Positions 26,601 through 34,736 of a DNA stretch of 64,000 bases are shown piece after piece. The DNA lies in contig NZ_AZDI01000003.1 of NCBI RefSeq assembly GCF_001434695.1, forward strand, positions 1-64,000, given 5' to 3'. A program made the position numbers and the translations under genes. The stretch is from Dellaglioa algida DSM 15638. Lineage in GTDB: Bacteria > Bacillota > Bacilli > Lactobacillales > Lactobacillaceae. Below the pieces are notes generated by a model. It saw nothing but the letters and a program-made list of their open reading frames with translations. It made no database searches and was not told where the DNA came from. How positions within the stretch are numbered: the first letter of the stretch is position 1; each line of letters starts with the position of its first letter.

Positions 26601-29600
26601 TGTAATTGTTTTCGTCTCTCCAGCCTTTAAATCGCCGAGTTTCATTGTAAGACGATCTTTATTCCAAACTGTTGCATCTGAAACTGATTTACCATCTAAT
26701 TTAGTTGAACCTGGAACATATTCCAAATATTTAGTTTCTAGACTATCAGTTACTTGTGCGTTATGCCAAATACCGGCACCTTTTTCATTACCAACTTTAA
26801 TTCTGTATCCATATTTATCGCCCATTCCTAGAATGTGCTTTACATTTGATTCTTTCTTAAGCGTTGGTTTAGGTTGTGCGTTATTTTCTGTTTCTGGCGT
26901 TGTTGTTGGTGGCACTTCACCGCCTGGTGTTGTCCCTGAAACAAGTCCAACGTTTTTCAAATCGCCGTCCGCATCTTCTGTGATTGTAACGTCAAATCCA
27001 ACAGTTACATCTTCTTGACCCTTTATACTTCCAACGTTAATTGATAAGTCTTGGCCCTTGAAGTTCGTATCTGAAACTGTCTTTTTAACGCCGTTAACGT
27101 CTGTCACTGTTAATGTTCCTGTTTTAAAGGCGAATGCTTTAATTAAAGAATCCTTAACGATAACGTTCGTTACAATACTATTATCGACCGTATTTTTCAC
27201 TTTAATATCAAAATGAATTGTATCGCCGACTTTTACTTCTTTACCATTAATATTGTTACCATTTTCATCTGTTACAGTTTTGGTTGAGATTAACTCACCG
27301 TCTTTGTAATCAACAGGAGTGCTAACCTTGGCATCTTTTGGTGCAACTTCTTTACCAGCCGCATCTTTACCTGTTGCGCTAACGGTATTATCAATAATCT
27401 TCTTAGCTGGAATATTAATGACTTTTACTTTGAACGTAACTGTCTTAGATTCTCCAGCTTTTAAGTTACCTACTTTATAAGTAAATGTCTTATTGTTGTT
27501 CCAAACGGTTGCATCAGATAGTGCACTACCGTCTGATGTTGTACTGTTTGCAACTAATTCTAAGTTAGTTGTATCTAAATTATCTGTCATAACAACATCA
27601 TTCCAAGTCCCGTTAGAGCTTGGATTTGTTACTTTTAATGTGTACGTAAATGTGTCACCTAATTTTGCTGATTTCACGCTCACACTCTTTGTTAATTCAG
27701 GTTTAACAACTTCTTTATAATTTTTAAGATCTAATGTAGCTGGTGTTTTTTGATCTTTAGTAATCACAAGACTATGGCTCTTTGTATCTTTAATGTAACC
27801 AGGAAGTGCTGAAGATTCTTCAACAGTATATTTACCTGGTTCTAAATAATGTAAGTCAAATTGACCTTTATCATTTGTTGTTAAGTTACTTTTAATGACT
27901 TTACCATTAGCATCTTTTAAAACATACTTAACGCCTTTTAAAGGTACGCCCGTATCACCATCTGTTTTAGTAATAACGGCATCGCCATTGTAAATCGTTG
28001 TCTTGTTAGATTCTACTGGATTAGCGTATTTAGAAGAGAACATCGCTTGATTCAAGATATCCCCGGTTCCATTAACCTTAACTTGGAAAACGATATCTCG
28101 TTTTGTTCCCGGTTTGACGTCACCCAATTTAATTGTTCCGTTATTCCATACTGCGTCAGTTTGTTTATTACCATCAATTGTTAATGATCCTGGTACATAA
28201 GTATGACGACCATCAAGAACATCTTTAAGTTCAGCAGCAAGTAAGTCTTGCGTGTTTTTCTTGTCAGATTCATAAGCTAAACGGTATTCAACAATATCGC
28301 CTTTTTTCTCAATAGTTGTTGTTTTGTAATCAGCATCTTTGTTAGTGATATTTTTAACATCTTTTTTCAATGTTGATTTTGTTTGATCAGGCAATTTATC
28401 AATTGCTACGGCTTGATTATTTGTGTAAGTTCCTGTTGATCCTGTGAATCCCCAGTAAACTTGTTCGCCACCGAATAAAGCGTTTGGATTAGCAATTTTG
28501 TAAGTCTTGCTACCAAATCCTTCAATCGTGTACGACAATGTTTTACTTTGAGAAGACCATGACATGTCTACTTTACGCCATTTGTTGTTAGCCAATTGGT
28601 TTGTAGCTGTACCTAACATTGCATTTTCATGGTTACGTGCGACAGATTGTGTCTTTTGGATTGCGATATGTCCGTAATCCTTAGCACTCATATTGATATC
28701 ATCATCATTTGTTCCAACCGTTGCAGCGTTGTTTCGGTAAGTATCAAATTCCAGAGCTAAACCATTTTTAATATATTTATCTTCATCTCCAGATTTACCG
28801 TAGGCACCAATACCGGCACCACTTGCACCAACAGCAGCTAAGCCCTTGGGATCATTTTGCATTACAAAGGTAATCCCATCGGCACCCTTATTAGGTTGGT
28901 TCTTATCACCTAAGAAGACATACATGCCCATATCAAAATCTTTGGCCAAGTCAATTTTATTTTTGTACCAAAGTCCACCTCTCATGTACGTTTTATCATC
29001 AGTAACGACAACTTCATTTTTATTAGTTGGATGAATATATGAATCATATCCATTTATTACTTGGAAAGTATCTGCTAAAACGATATTTGATTTTGGTGGA
29101 TCTGGCACTTCACTTGGTAATTGACGTGTCGTTTGTTTGATATCTTTAACGTTGCTACTTTCGCCTCGAGCCATTTTAGCTTCGGCTGAGTCATCTTTTG
29201 TTGTTTTATCTTCTTTAACCGCTTCTTTTGTTGCTTTTTCAGAGATCAGTTTAGCGTTAATTACTTTTTTACTTGTTTTACCATTTTTATCGAAATCTTT
29301 TAAGACAATGTCACCCTTTTGACTTTGGCCTTTGTTAGCAACCAACGTTAATAGGATTGTTTTGCTGACTTTATAATCATCTAAATTAAATGTCAGTTTA
29401 TTTGTATCTTTTGCGTAATCTACTTTATTTTGTGTTAACCCATCTGCAGATTTATACGTTAAGAAATCAGGTAGTTCAATTTCCATTTTTTCTAGGTTAA
29501 CGCGACTATCACTAATTTTAAGCTGGTACTCGCCCTTTTCTGTTACGTCTAATTTTTCCATTGTCTTATCTTTACTATCTAAGACATTAATTCCTTCAAC

Positions 29601-29705
29601 TGCTTTTGCTGATACGCTTCTCATTTGATTCATAACTGATAATGGTGACGAAATAACTTGCATTACAATATATAATATTGTAATTGCCTTATATAATATA
29701 CCCAT
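23697..29705 (-). CDS. Giant LPQTN-anchored surface adhesin with L-type lectin and isopeptide-like repeats
   Basis: A 2002-residue cell-wall protein. A signal peptide (about 1-35, cut near SAKA) is followed by an unfamiliar region (36-200), an L-type lectin-like domain (about 205-440), a transition region, one SpaA/Cna-B domain (about 573-663), then nine tandem beta domains (about 669-1893) in alternating A and B types. A Pro/Lys/Val/Thr-rich stalk (1893-1965) precedes the sortase motif LPQTN (1968-1972), a hydrophobic helix and a RRKKAKN tail. AGGGG lies seven bases before the ATG. It would bind host or plant glycans at the end of a long rigid stalk. It follows a small lipoprotein gene by nine bases. 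Confidence 0.9.
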   Translation of the reverse strand: MGILYKAITILYIVMQVISSPLSVMNQMRSVSAKAVEGINVLDSKDKTMEKLDVTEKGEYQLKISDSRVNLEKMEIELPDFLTYKSADGLTQNKVDYAKDTNKLTFNLDDYKVSKTILLTLVANKGQSQKGDIVLKDFDKNGKTSKKVINAKLISEKATKEAVKEDKTTKDDSAEAKMARGESSNVKDIKQTTRQLPSEVPDPPKSNIVLADTFQVINGYDSYIHPTNKNEVVVTDDKTYMRGGLWYKNKIDLAKDFDMGMYVFLGDKNQPNKGADGITFVMQNDPKGLAAVGASGAGIGAYGKSGDEDKYIKNGLALEFDTYRNNAATVGTNDDDINMSAKDYGHIAIQKTQSVARNHENAMLGTATNQLANNKWRKVDMSWSSQSKTLSYTIEGFGSKTYKIANPNALFGGEQVYWGFTGSTGTYTNNQAVAIDKLPDQTKSTLKKDVKNITNKDADYKTTTIEKKGDIVEYRLAYESDKKNTQDLLAAELKDVLDGRHTYVPGSLTIDGNKQTDAVWNNGTIKLGDVKPGTKRDIVFQVKVNGTGDILNQAMFSSKYANPVESNKTTIYNGDAVITKTDGDTGVPLKGVKYVLKDANGKVIKSNLTTNDKGQFDLHYLEPGKYTVEESSALPGYIKDTKSHSLVITKDQKTPATLDLKNYKEVVKPELTKSVSVKSAKLGDTFTYTLKVTNPSSNGTWNDVVMTDNLDTTNLELVANSTTSDGSALSDATVWNNNKTFTYKVGNLKAGESKTVTFKVKVINIPAKKIIDNTVSATGKDAAGKEVAPKDAKVSTPVDYKDGELISTKTVTDENGNNINGKEVKVGDTIHFDIKVKNTVDNSIVTNVIVKDSLIKAFAFKTGTLTVTDVNGVKKTVSDTNFKGQDLSINVGSIKGQEDVTVGFDVTITEDADGDLKNVGLVSGTTPGGEVPPTTTPETENNAQPKPTLKKESNVKHILGMGDKYGYRIKVGNEKGAGIWHNAQVTDSLETKYLEYVPGSTKLDGKSVSDATVWNKDRLTMKLGDLKAGETKTITFEVKVKEIPATQTVIPNVAKATGEDSKGNAVNPPDSKVLVPVDYRVGELSIVKTVSDSKGNNLNGDIVKIGDTLHFEVTVNNISEVGTIVKGIKVKDELINAFKYTTGTLTITKPDGTVVSADDSNFNGQKLDLDAGNLKGQESLTVGFDVTVTPDATGELENVALVSGTDPEIPETPTPPTTNYVNPKPSLLKTSDVSETTLGGEIEYKISAKNAVEAGTWHKASITDKLDTAYLELIPNSTMVNGKKVSDKDVWKDNVLNVALGDVASGKENIVTFKVKVKAIPDSKVVKNTASATGEDSEGNKVAPPDSSVNIPIDYAPGALKSLKTVSDADGNSLNGKEVKVGDTLHFEINVKNVVKDSIVTNVFIKDSLEKGFTYKAGSLKVNANTVSDNNVKGQDISVNVGDLKYNEESVLSFDVIVNDQASSEMKNVALVGGTTPEGEIPPTTTPETNNGANPEPKLEKTANVEKTHLGETFEYTIKASNAKDAAKWQDAVVKDNLDARYLTYVSDTTKVDGKAVSDTEAWSDNKLNVKIGDLGTGKSVSITFKVKVIAVPENGIVHNTTQATGTDSKGNVVTPPDASVDVPTDFQDGKLKMDKAVSDAKGNDLNNHEVKIGDTLHYDITAENVNEFGMLYNVIVKDDLVKGLEFKTGTLTVNGKAADDKNFNGQNLKINIGDLKGKEKVVIGFDVTVTKDADGKLDNVALGSGTTPGGEVPETPTPGTKNPIKPNPSLEKTASQSELKLGDTFTYTITARNAADASTWYNAVISDTLDTKHLELVAGSTIVNGKSVSDKDVWKNNILTASIGDLRSDESKVITFKAKVILIPENGKIANTAKGEGTDKDGDKIVPPDATVEIPAVKNPVPPVKPGEVTPPTKPVTPPTKPGEVVTPPVKPGEVTPPVKPGVTAPGTVTPAPSQPGVTSPTTQKELPQTNDADGTLLSLAGIGLVGLAGFVIARRKKAKN
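24020..27710 (-). repeat. Alternating A/B domain repeats in the giant adhesin
   Basis: Four A-B pairs and a final A unit. A units begin KPxLxK and end near PPDxxVxxPxD (starts near residues 669, 944, 1222, 1494 and 1766). B units begin GxLxxxKxVSD and end GTTPGGEVPP (starts near 797, 1077, 1354 and 1626). Period is 272-278 residues. DNA copies have diverged, so this is an old duplication. Confidence 0.85.
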
Positions 29706-29714
29706 CTATATCCC

Positions 29715-29912
29715 CTACTTTCCTTTTACGTGAACTGTAACGGCATTTGATTTCTCAGATATTTTCTTTGCCGTTTGTTTTTTCGAATGACTGCTACTTG
29801 TTGTACTTTCGCTCGACGTTTTTTTAGTTGTATTACCACATCCCGAAGTGATACCCCCTACAAACATGAATAGTACAATTAAAAATAATATTTTTTTTAC
29901 TTTGCTTACCAC
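29715..29912 (-). CDS. Small Ser/Lys-rich lipoprotein upstream of the adhesin
   Basis: A 65-residue lipoprotein with lipobox ITSGC (Cys25) and a mature part of only 41 residues, rich in Ser, Thr and Lys, ending VTVHVKGK. The start is a GTG at 29912 with AAGGGGG seven bases upstream; an overlapping ATG is out of frame. It lies nine bases before the giant adhesin in the same reading frame, with two TAG codons between them. Function unknown; co-expression with the adhesin is likely. Confidence 0.7.
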   Translation of the reverse strand: MVSKVKKILFLIVLFMFVGGITSGCGNTTKKTSSESTTSSSHSKKQTAKKISEKSNAVTVHVKGK

Positions 29913-30318
29913 ATGTATACCCCCTTATGTCGTTCAAGATTTATACCTTATTGTATTACTATGTTTGTAGGATATCATTATTATTATGCGCTTTCTATTT
30001 TATATCGCACACGATTTAATTATAGAACTCGGTCTTTTAAGTTATAGATTGCATTACATGGGGCTACATGTCGTGTGCAACACTAAAACGCTTTATAAAA
30101 ACTTTATTTATAAATTTAGCTAGTTCATATTCATAGTTTAAAATATCGTATTATATCTATCATTATTGATGTAATTTCACATTTCATTAACGTTTTTTTA
30201 TTCAATTAGACAAAAAAAGAACCTCCCATCATTTGAGTCTAAAAACGACCCAAAAAGGAGATTCATAATAGTTAATCATCTAAATAAGGTTAATATTATA
30301 CCAATATATTCTGACGTT
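29913..30318. other. 406-base gap between copB and the adhesin operon
   Basis: AT-rich. It must contain the minus-strand promoter of the lipoprotein-adhesin operon; several TATAAT-like boxes occur (one on the minus strand near 30020), but no good -35. An inverted pair GCACACGA (30007-30014) / TCGTGTGC (30071-30078) may be a regulator site. No clear terminator for copB was found. Confidence 0.5.
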
Positions 30319-32391
30319 CTAATCATGTAGCGTCATTGCATTTACAGCAACAACAATTGTGCTCAATGACATCACAACTGCACCAACTAATGGGCTCAAA
30401 ATAAAGCCAACTGGTGCTAATATACCGGCAGCTAATGGTAACGCAATAATATTATATCCTGCACCCCACCAAAGATTTTGAATCATTTTCAATCTAGTGT
30501 TGCGACTTAACGTCAAGAATTTTAATATATCCGTAGGATTACTTTTAACTAATATCACATCGGCAGAATCAATAGCAACGTCAGTTCCCGATCCAATTGC
30601 CATACCGATTGTCGCTCCAGCCAAACTTGGGGCGTCATTAATTCCGTCACCAACCATAATGACATTATGTCCTTCGCTCTCCAATTGCCCGACAATTTTC
30701 GCTTTGTCTTCCGGCATTAAATTAGCGCGAACGTCTTCAATTCCCAATTTGACACCGACCTTTTCAGCGGCGTGTTGGTTATCACCCGTCAACATGATCG
30801 TTTTAATACCCATCTTTGTTAATTGTTCAACTAATCCATATGATTCCTGTTTAATTTGATCACCTTGAGCGGCGTACCCGATCACTTTATCATTTTGAAT
30901 TAAGTAACTGATAGAATCACCTTCATTATCTGAAACCATCTCATCGGTTAATAACTGATTCTTTTTAACGTATGCCTCAGAAACAATTTTATATAAATTG
31001 GCTTTAATATGACCCTCTAAACCAATACCGTTAATTTGTTGTGTATCACTTGCGGTTGGAATTTCAAGATTTAAATCTTCTGCTTTTTGAATAATCCCCT
31101 TGCCCAAAGGATGCGTTGATCCGCGTTCTAATGAAGCCATTAAGCCAATAATTTCTGATTCAGAAAAATATTTTGAATACGTTTTATAGTTCGTTACCAC
31201 AAAATGACCTTCTGTTAAAGTTCCCGTTTTATCCACAAGTAATGTATCAATTGTGTGTGCAACTTCTAAGGCATTTCGATTTTTAATCAATAAACCATTT
31301 TTGGCCGAGAGAGATGTACTTCTCGCAACAACTAGCGGAATTGCTAATCCCAATGCATGGGGACAGGCAATAACCAGAACGGTCACAAGAATTGATAGCG
31401 CCTGACTAAATGTTCCTGTGAACAACCAAACAACAAATGCTAAAATTCCGACAGATAAGGCAGCATAAAATAAATATCCCGCAACTTTATCAGCTAATGT
31501 TTCAGTATTTGATTTTTCTGATTGCGCTTTTGAAACTAATTTAACAACTTGAGCCAAGTATCCCGTTTCACCAGTCCCAGTAACAGTCAATGTAATCTCA
31601 CCGTTGCCATTCACCGATCCACCAACGACTTTATCATCAATTGTTTTCTCAACTTGTTTTGACTCACCGGTAATCATCGCTTCATCAACATTCGTTTTAC
31701 CAGAAATAATTAAGCCATCTGCCGGAATTGTTTCGTTGCCTTTAACTAATAGTACGTTTCCTACTTGTACTTGAGTTAAATCAACTTCTTTAATGTCATT
31801 ATTTCCATCTATTACATGCGCTTGCTTAGGCAAAAGTTCTGCTAGTTTTTGTACGGCATCGCCCGCTGCCATGATGGCATTCATTTCAATCCAATGTCCC
31901 AACAACATAATCACAATTAAGGTTGCCAGTTCCCAGAAAAAATCCATTACATGCTGACTTGGGTCGACAATATTATTCATGATTACCGCGTACAAACTAT
32001 ATATGTAAGCAACGCTAATACCCATCGCAATCAAAGTCATCATTGCTGGCTTTCTATCCGCCAGCTCCATTTTTGCACTGTCTAGAAACGTTTTACCACC
32101 ATAAAAGAACAGGGCGGTCCCAATCGCCGTTACGACCCAATCAGATCCAGTAAATGTGAATTGAAATGGTAATTTAAGCCCCATCATGGGAGTCATTAAA
32201 ATAATTGGGATTGCCATCACCAATGATACCCAAAATTTTAATTTCAAGTTTCCCATATGTATCATATGTCCGCCAGGCATATCATCCATATTCATTTCAT
32301 CGTGGCCCATCCCTTGCATATCCATATGTTGATGGTCCATATTTTTCATATTATCATGATCCATGTTACTCATATTCTGATGATCCATCAT
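30319..32391 (-). CDS. copB: Copper-exporting P1B-type ATPase
   Basis: About 690 residues. The N-terminus is very rich in Met, His and Asp (about residues 1-45), a CopB-type metal-binding tail in place of CxxC domains. The transport motif is CPH (Cys near 343), typical of the CopB group, followed by the phosphorylated Asp in DKTGTLTEG (near 387), TGD and GDGINDAP. About eight membrane helices. It would pump Cu(I)/Ag(I) out. The start is set by GGAGG before two ATG codons (32391 and 32388). A cop box precedes the gene, but no copY is in the window. Confidence 0.93.
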   Translation of the reverse strand: MMDHQNMSNMDHDNMKNMDHQHMDMQGMGHDEMNMDDMPGGHMIHMGNLKLKFWVSLVMAIPIILMTPMMGLKLPFQFTFTGSDWVVTAIGTALFFYGGKTFLDSAKMELADRKPAMMTLIAMGISVAYIYSLYAVIMNNIVDPSQHVMDFFWELATLIVIMLLGHWIEMNAIMAAGDAVQKLAELLPKQAHVIDGNNDIKEVDLTQVQVGNVLLVKGNETIPADGLIISGKTNVDEAMITGESKQVEKTIDDKVVGGSVNGNGEITLTVTGTGETGYLAQVVKLVSKAQSEKSNTETLADKVAGYLFYAALSVGILAFVVWLFTGTFSQALSILVTVLVIACPHALGLAIPLVVARSTSLSAKNGLLIKNRNALEVAHTIDTLLVDKTGTLTEGHFVVTNYKTYSKYFSESEIIGLMASLERGSTHPLGKGIIQKAEDLNLEIPTASDTQQINGIGLEGHIKANLYKIVSEAYVKKNQLLTDEMVSDNEGDSISYLIQNDKVIGYAAQGDQIKQESYGLVEQLTKMGIKTIMLTGDNQHAAEKVGVKLGIEDVRANLMPEDKAKIVGQLESEGHNVIMVGDGINDAPSLAGATIGMAIGSGTDVAIDSADVILVKSNPTDILKFLTLSRNTRLKMIQNLWWGAGYNIIALPLAAGILAPVGFILSPLVGAVVMSLSTIVVAVNAMTLHD

Positions 32392-32416
32392 TATCGCCTC
32401 CATAATTTATATAATT

Positions 32417-32434
32417 AGTTTACAATTGTAAACT
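32417..32434 (-). promoter_or_regulatory. Cop box (CopY-type operator) and copB promoter
   Basis: Palindrome AGTTTACAATTGTAAACT contains the CopY consensus TACAnnTGTA (32421-32430). On the minus strand a TTGACT -35 lies just upstream and the operator fills the spacer up to a TAAACT -10-like box, so repressor binding would block RNA polymerase. Confidence 0.82.
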
Positions 32435-32477
32435 TTAAAAGTCAACTATTTCGATTCAATAATCTAAAAGAACTCGC

Positions 32478-32518
32478 AAAAATGCCCTCAAAGTTTTTTC
32501 AACTTTAAGGGCATTTTG
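32478..32518 (-). terminator. Terminator of the trehalose PTS operon
   Basis: Arms AAAATGCCCT / AGGGCATTTT extended by AAAGTTG / CAACTTT-like pairing, with T runs, directly after the EIIBC gene. Confidence 0.85.
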
Positions 32519-32522
32519 TTTA

Positions 32523-34013
32523 TTAATCTTTACCGATAGTTTTACGACGAGTGACGTTTTTTGCAGCAGTCACATCTGAATCTTTAAATCCGAAGAACCA
32601 TGTGCAAGCAAATGCGACGATAATTGTCACAATTGATGCGATCCAGAAGTTAATTTGATTACTCATACCACCACCAAATTTTAAAGGTGTAAAGAATGAA
32701 GGAAATCCAATTAACGATCCTGTAAATCCGTACATATTAACATTTAATAACCCGGCGACTAATCCACCAACGGCACCACCGATATTTGCCGCTAAGAAAA
32801 CACGACCATATTTCAATGTAATCCCGTAGATAGCGGGCTCAGTAATACCACTGAATGCGGCAATCACGGCGCCACCTGATAATTCTTTAATGTTAGCAAT
32901 TTTTGATTTAATCATAACTGCCATTACAGCAGCACCTTGAGCAACCATCGTAATTGACACAATAGCGTTCAAGTAGCTATAACCTTTTGATGCGATATCA
33001 TTCGCAATTAAAGGAACAACTGCCCAATGTAATCCAAAGATAACTAAACATTGGTATAATCCCCCAATGACAAAACCTGCGATAGGGTAGTTTGCTGTTA
33101 AAATTGCGTTTAAAATAATAGAAATACCTGTACTAATTAAGGTAATAATAGGTCCAACAATAACAATAATAGCAGCTGATACAATCATAACTTCTAATAA
33201 TGGTACAAAAATCATTCGTAATACTTGTGGAATGACTTTTTTAAGCCCTTTTTCAACGTAATGCGCCAACCATGCACCAGCAATAATTGGGAAGATACTG
33301 TATGTGTAATTAACCATGTGAATTGGTATACCAAACAGATTAGTGTTCAATGACATTCCCAACACCTGGCCGAAAACTTTCGTTCCTGTTGCAATTCCGA
33401 AAAGTGATGGATAGACCAAGACACCCCCGACAATAGCCATAATAATTGGATCAGATTTTAATTTCTGCGCAGCCGTAAATCCGACGATGATAGGCAGAAA
33501 ATAAAATGCTGAATCTCCCATTGCCGATATAAATATATAAGTTTGTGATGTGGCTTCTGTCCAATGAAAATCGACAGCCATTTGTAGTAATCCTTTTAAA
33601 ATACCACTAGCAGCCAATAGTCCGATCACGGGCATCATTGATCCCGTGATAACACCAATTAATCCATTGAACCCGGCATTTAATTTACCCCGGAATGTCG
33701 TTGGTTGTTCATCTGCTTGTTGGTTGTCGTCGTTAGCATCAACCTCGCCACCCGCATACTCTGTCCCTAATTGCGCAATAACTGCATCATAGACCTCAGT
33801 AACGGCTGGACCAATCACAACTTGATATTGACCAATGGCATGGCGAACATCAATAACGCCCGTTAAGTTTTTAACAACCTCATCATCAGCTTTACTTTCG
33901 TCTACTAGATAAAAACGTAACCGCGTAATACAGTGAATTAGGCTCTTAATATTTTCTTTGCCACCAATTTCTCTAATAATGTCAGTCGCTAATTGCGTAT
34001 AGTCTTTTGCCAT
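32523..34013 (-). CDS. treB: Trehalose-specific PTS EIIBC component
   Basis: A 496-residue membrane protein of the glucose-superfamily PTS. The EIIB domain (about 1-90) has the phosphorylated Cys28 in HCITRLRF. The EIIC domain (about 110-480) has roughly ten membrane helices and the conserved GITEPAIYG. It imports trehalose as trehalose 6-phosphate. A separate EIIA gene lies two bases upstream and a GH13 phosphotrehalase and GntR regulator are divergent, which fixes the substrate with good confidence. Confidence 0.9.
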   Translation of the reverse strand: MAKDYTQLATDIIREIGGKENIKSLIHCITRLRFYLVDESKADDEVVKNLTGVIDVRHAIGQYQVVIGPAVTEVYDAVIAQLGTEYAGGEVDANDDNQQADEQPTTFRGKLNAGFNGLIGVITGSMMPVIGLLAASGILKGLLQMAVDFHWTEATSQTYIFISAMGDSAFYFLPIIVGFTAAQKLKSDPIIMAIVGGVLVYPSLFGIATGTKVFGQVLGMSLNTNLFGIPIHMVNYTYSIFPIIAGAWLAHYVEKGLKKVIPQVLRMIFVPLLEVMIVSAAIIVIVGPIITLISTGISIILNAILTANYPIAGFVIGGLYQCLVIFGLHWAVVPLIANDIASKGYSYLNAIVSITMVAQGAAVMAVMIKSKIANIKELSGGAVIAAFSGITEPAIYGITLKYGRVFLAANIGGAVGGLVAGLLNVNMYGFTGSLIGFPSFFTPLKFGGGMSNQINFWIASIVTIIVAFACTWFFGFKDSDVTAAKNVTRRKTIGKD

Positions 34014-34015
34014 AA

Positions 34016-34516
34016 CTAGTTCTCCCCTTTCGCAGTACCGGAACCTAATTCTGTACCACCATCAAACACTTGTGGTTCTGGTAATGTTAACTGGTCTAGC
34101 TGGTCACTTGTATTCGTTATGACAACTATTAAAACATCATCTAATTTTGCTTCAGAAACCTGTGCTAAATTCATGGTACCGAGTAATTCTCCCCCACGAA
34201 CACGCGCGCCCTTTTTAATATTAATATCAAATGGCGCACCATTTAACTCAACCGTATCAACGCCCATATGCAATAAAACTTCTAACCCATTGTCCATCGT
34301 AAACCCAAGCGCATGTTTCGTAGAAGCAACTAATGTAACTGTTCCAGATACAGGACTGTAAATATTCCCTGTTGTTGGTTTAAACCCAAATCCATCGCCC
34401 ATTAATTTTTGAGCAAAAACTGAATCACTAACGTCTTCCAATGAAATTAATGACCCTGTAGCTGGTGCATACAATTTATCATCGTTGATTTTTTGTTTTC
34501 TTCTAAAAATTGACAT
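34016..34516 (-). CDS. PTS EIIA component, glucose family
   Basis: A 166-residue cytoplasmic phosphocarrier. His83 in LLHMGVDTVEL is the phosphorylated residue and His68 in TKHA is the second active-site histidine, both matching EIIA-Glc. The N-terminal YAPATGSLISLEDV is typical. It passes phosphate from HPr to the adjacent EIIBC. First gene of the two-gene uptake operon, starting at 34516 downstream of the divergent control region. Confidence 0.92.
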   Translation of the reverse strand: MSIFRRKQKINDDKLYAPATGSLISLEDVSDSVFAQKLMGDGFGFKPTTGNIYSPVSGTVTLVASTKHALGFTMDNGLEVLLHMGVDTVELNGAPFDINIKKGARVRGGELLGTMNLAQVSEAKLDDVLIVVITNTSDQLDQLTLPEPQVFDGGTELGSGTAKGEN

Positions 34517-34591
34517 TACTTTTCCTTCTTTCTTTCGTTAATCCCATTTCCAACATAATAGTTCATGGCATATTTACTTAAGAACTATTAA

Positions 34592-34605
34592 TTAAACGCT
34601 TTCAA
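34592..34605 (-). promoter_or_regulatory. cre site 1 (CcpA), downstream of the PTS promoter
   Basis: On the minus strand TTGAAAGCGTTTAA, close to the cre consensus TGWAANCGNTNWCA. It lies just inside the PTS transcript, a position that blocks elongation or initiation. Confidence 0.65.
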
Positions 34606-34614
34606 GTTACACTT

Positions 34615-34643
34615 ATAATAAACCTGTATATACAACATGTCAA
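34615..34643 (-). promoter_or_regulatory. Trehalose PTS promoter with TreR operator in the spacer
   Basis: On the minus strand TTGACA (34638-34643), exact 17-base spacer, TATTAT (34615-34620). The spacer contains the near-perfect palindrome CTGTATATACAA (34624-34635), matching the TreR operator core TTGTATATACAA of Bacillus. Confidence 0.85.
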
Positions 34644-34651
34644 CGCTTTCT
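34638..34651 (-). promoter_or_regulatory. cre site 2 (CcpA), overlapping the PTS -35
   Basis: On the minus strand AGAAAGCGTTGACA, one mismatch from the cre consensus, sharing bases with the TTGACA -35 box. CcpA bound here would exclude RNA polymerase when glucose is present. Confidence 0.7.
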
Positions 34652-34680
34652 TTTTATTTATATAAAAGGTTTATTGTCTC

Positions 34681-34710
34681 TTGTATAGACTTGATTATTT
34701 GTGTTAAAAT
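34681..34710 (+). promoter_or_regulatory. treR promoter with second TreR half-site
   Basis: TTGTAT (34681-34686), 18 bases, TAAAAT (34705-34710). TTGTATAGACTT at 34681-34692 resembles a degenerate TreR operator and overlaps the -35, which suggests autoregulation. Confidence 0.5.
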
Positions 34711-34736
34711 GGCTTTATCATTTGGAGGTAATTATC

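Noticed and set aside
26542-27018. 158-aa plus-strand frame opposite the giant adhesin
   Set aside because: It is an antisense shadow of the repeats; similar frames recur at other repeat copies and none has a ribosome site.
24020-27710. CRISPR or tandem DNA repeat array
   Set aside because: Repeats are protein-level domains about 820 bases long with diverged DNA, not short direct repeats with spacers.
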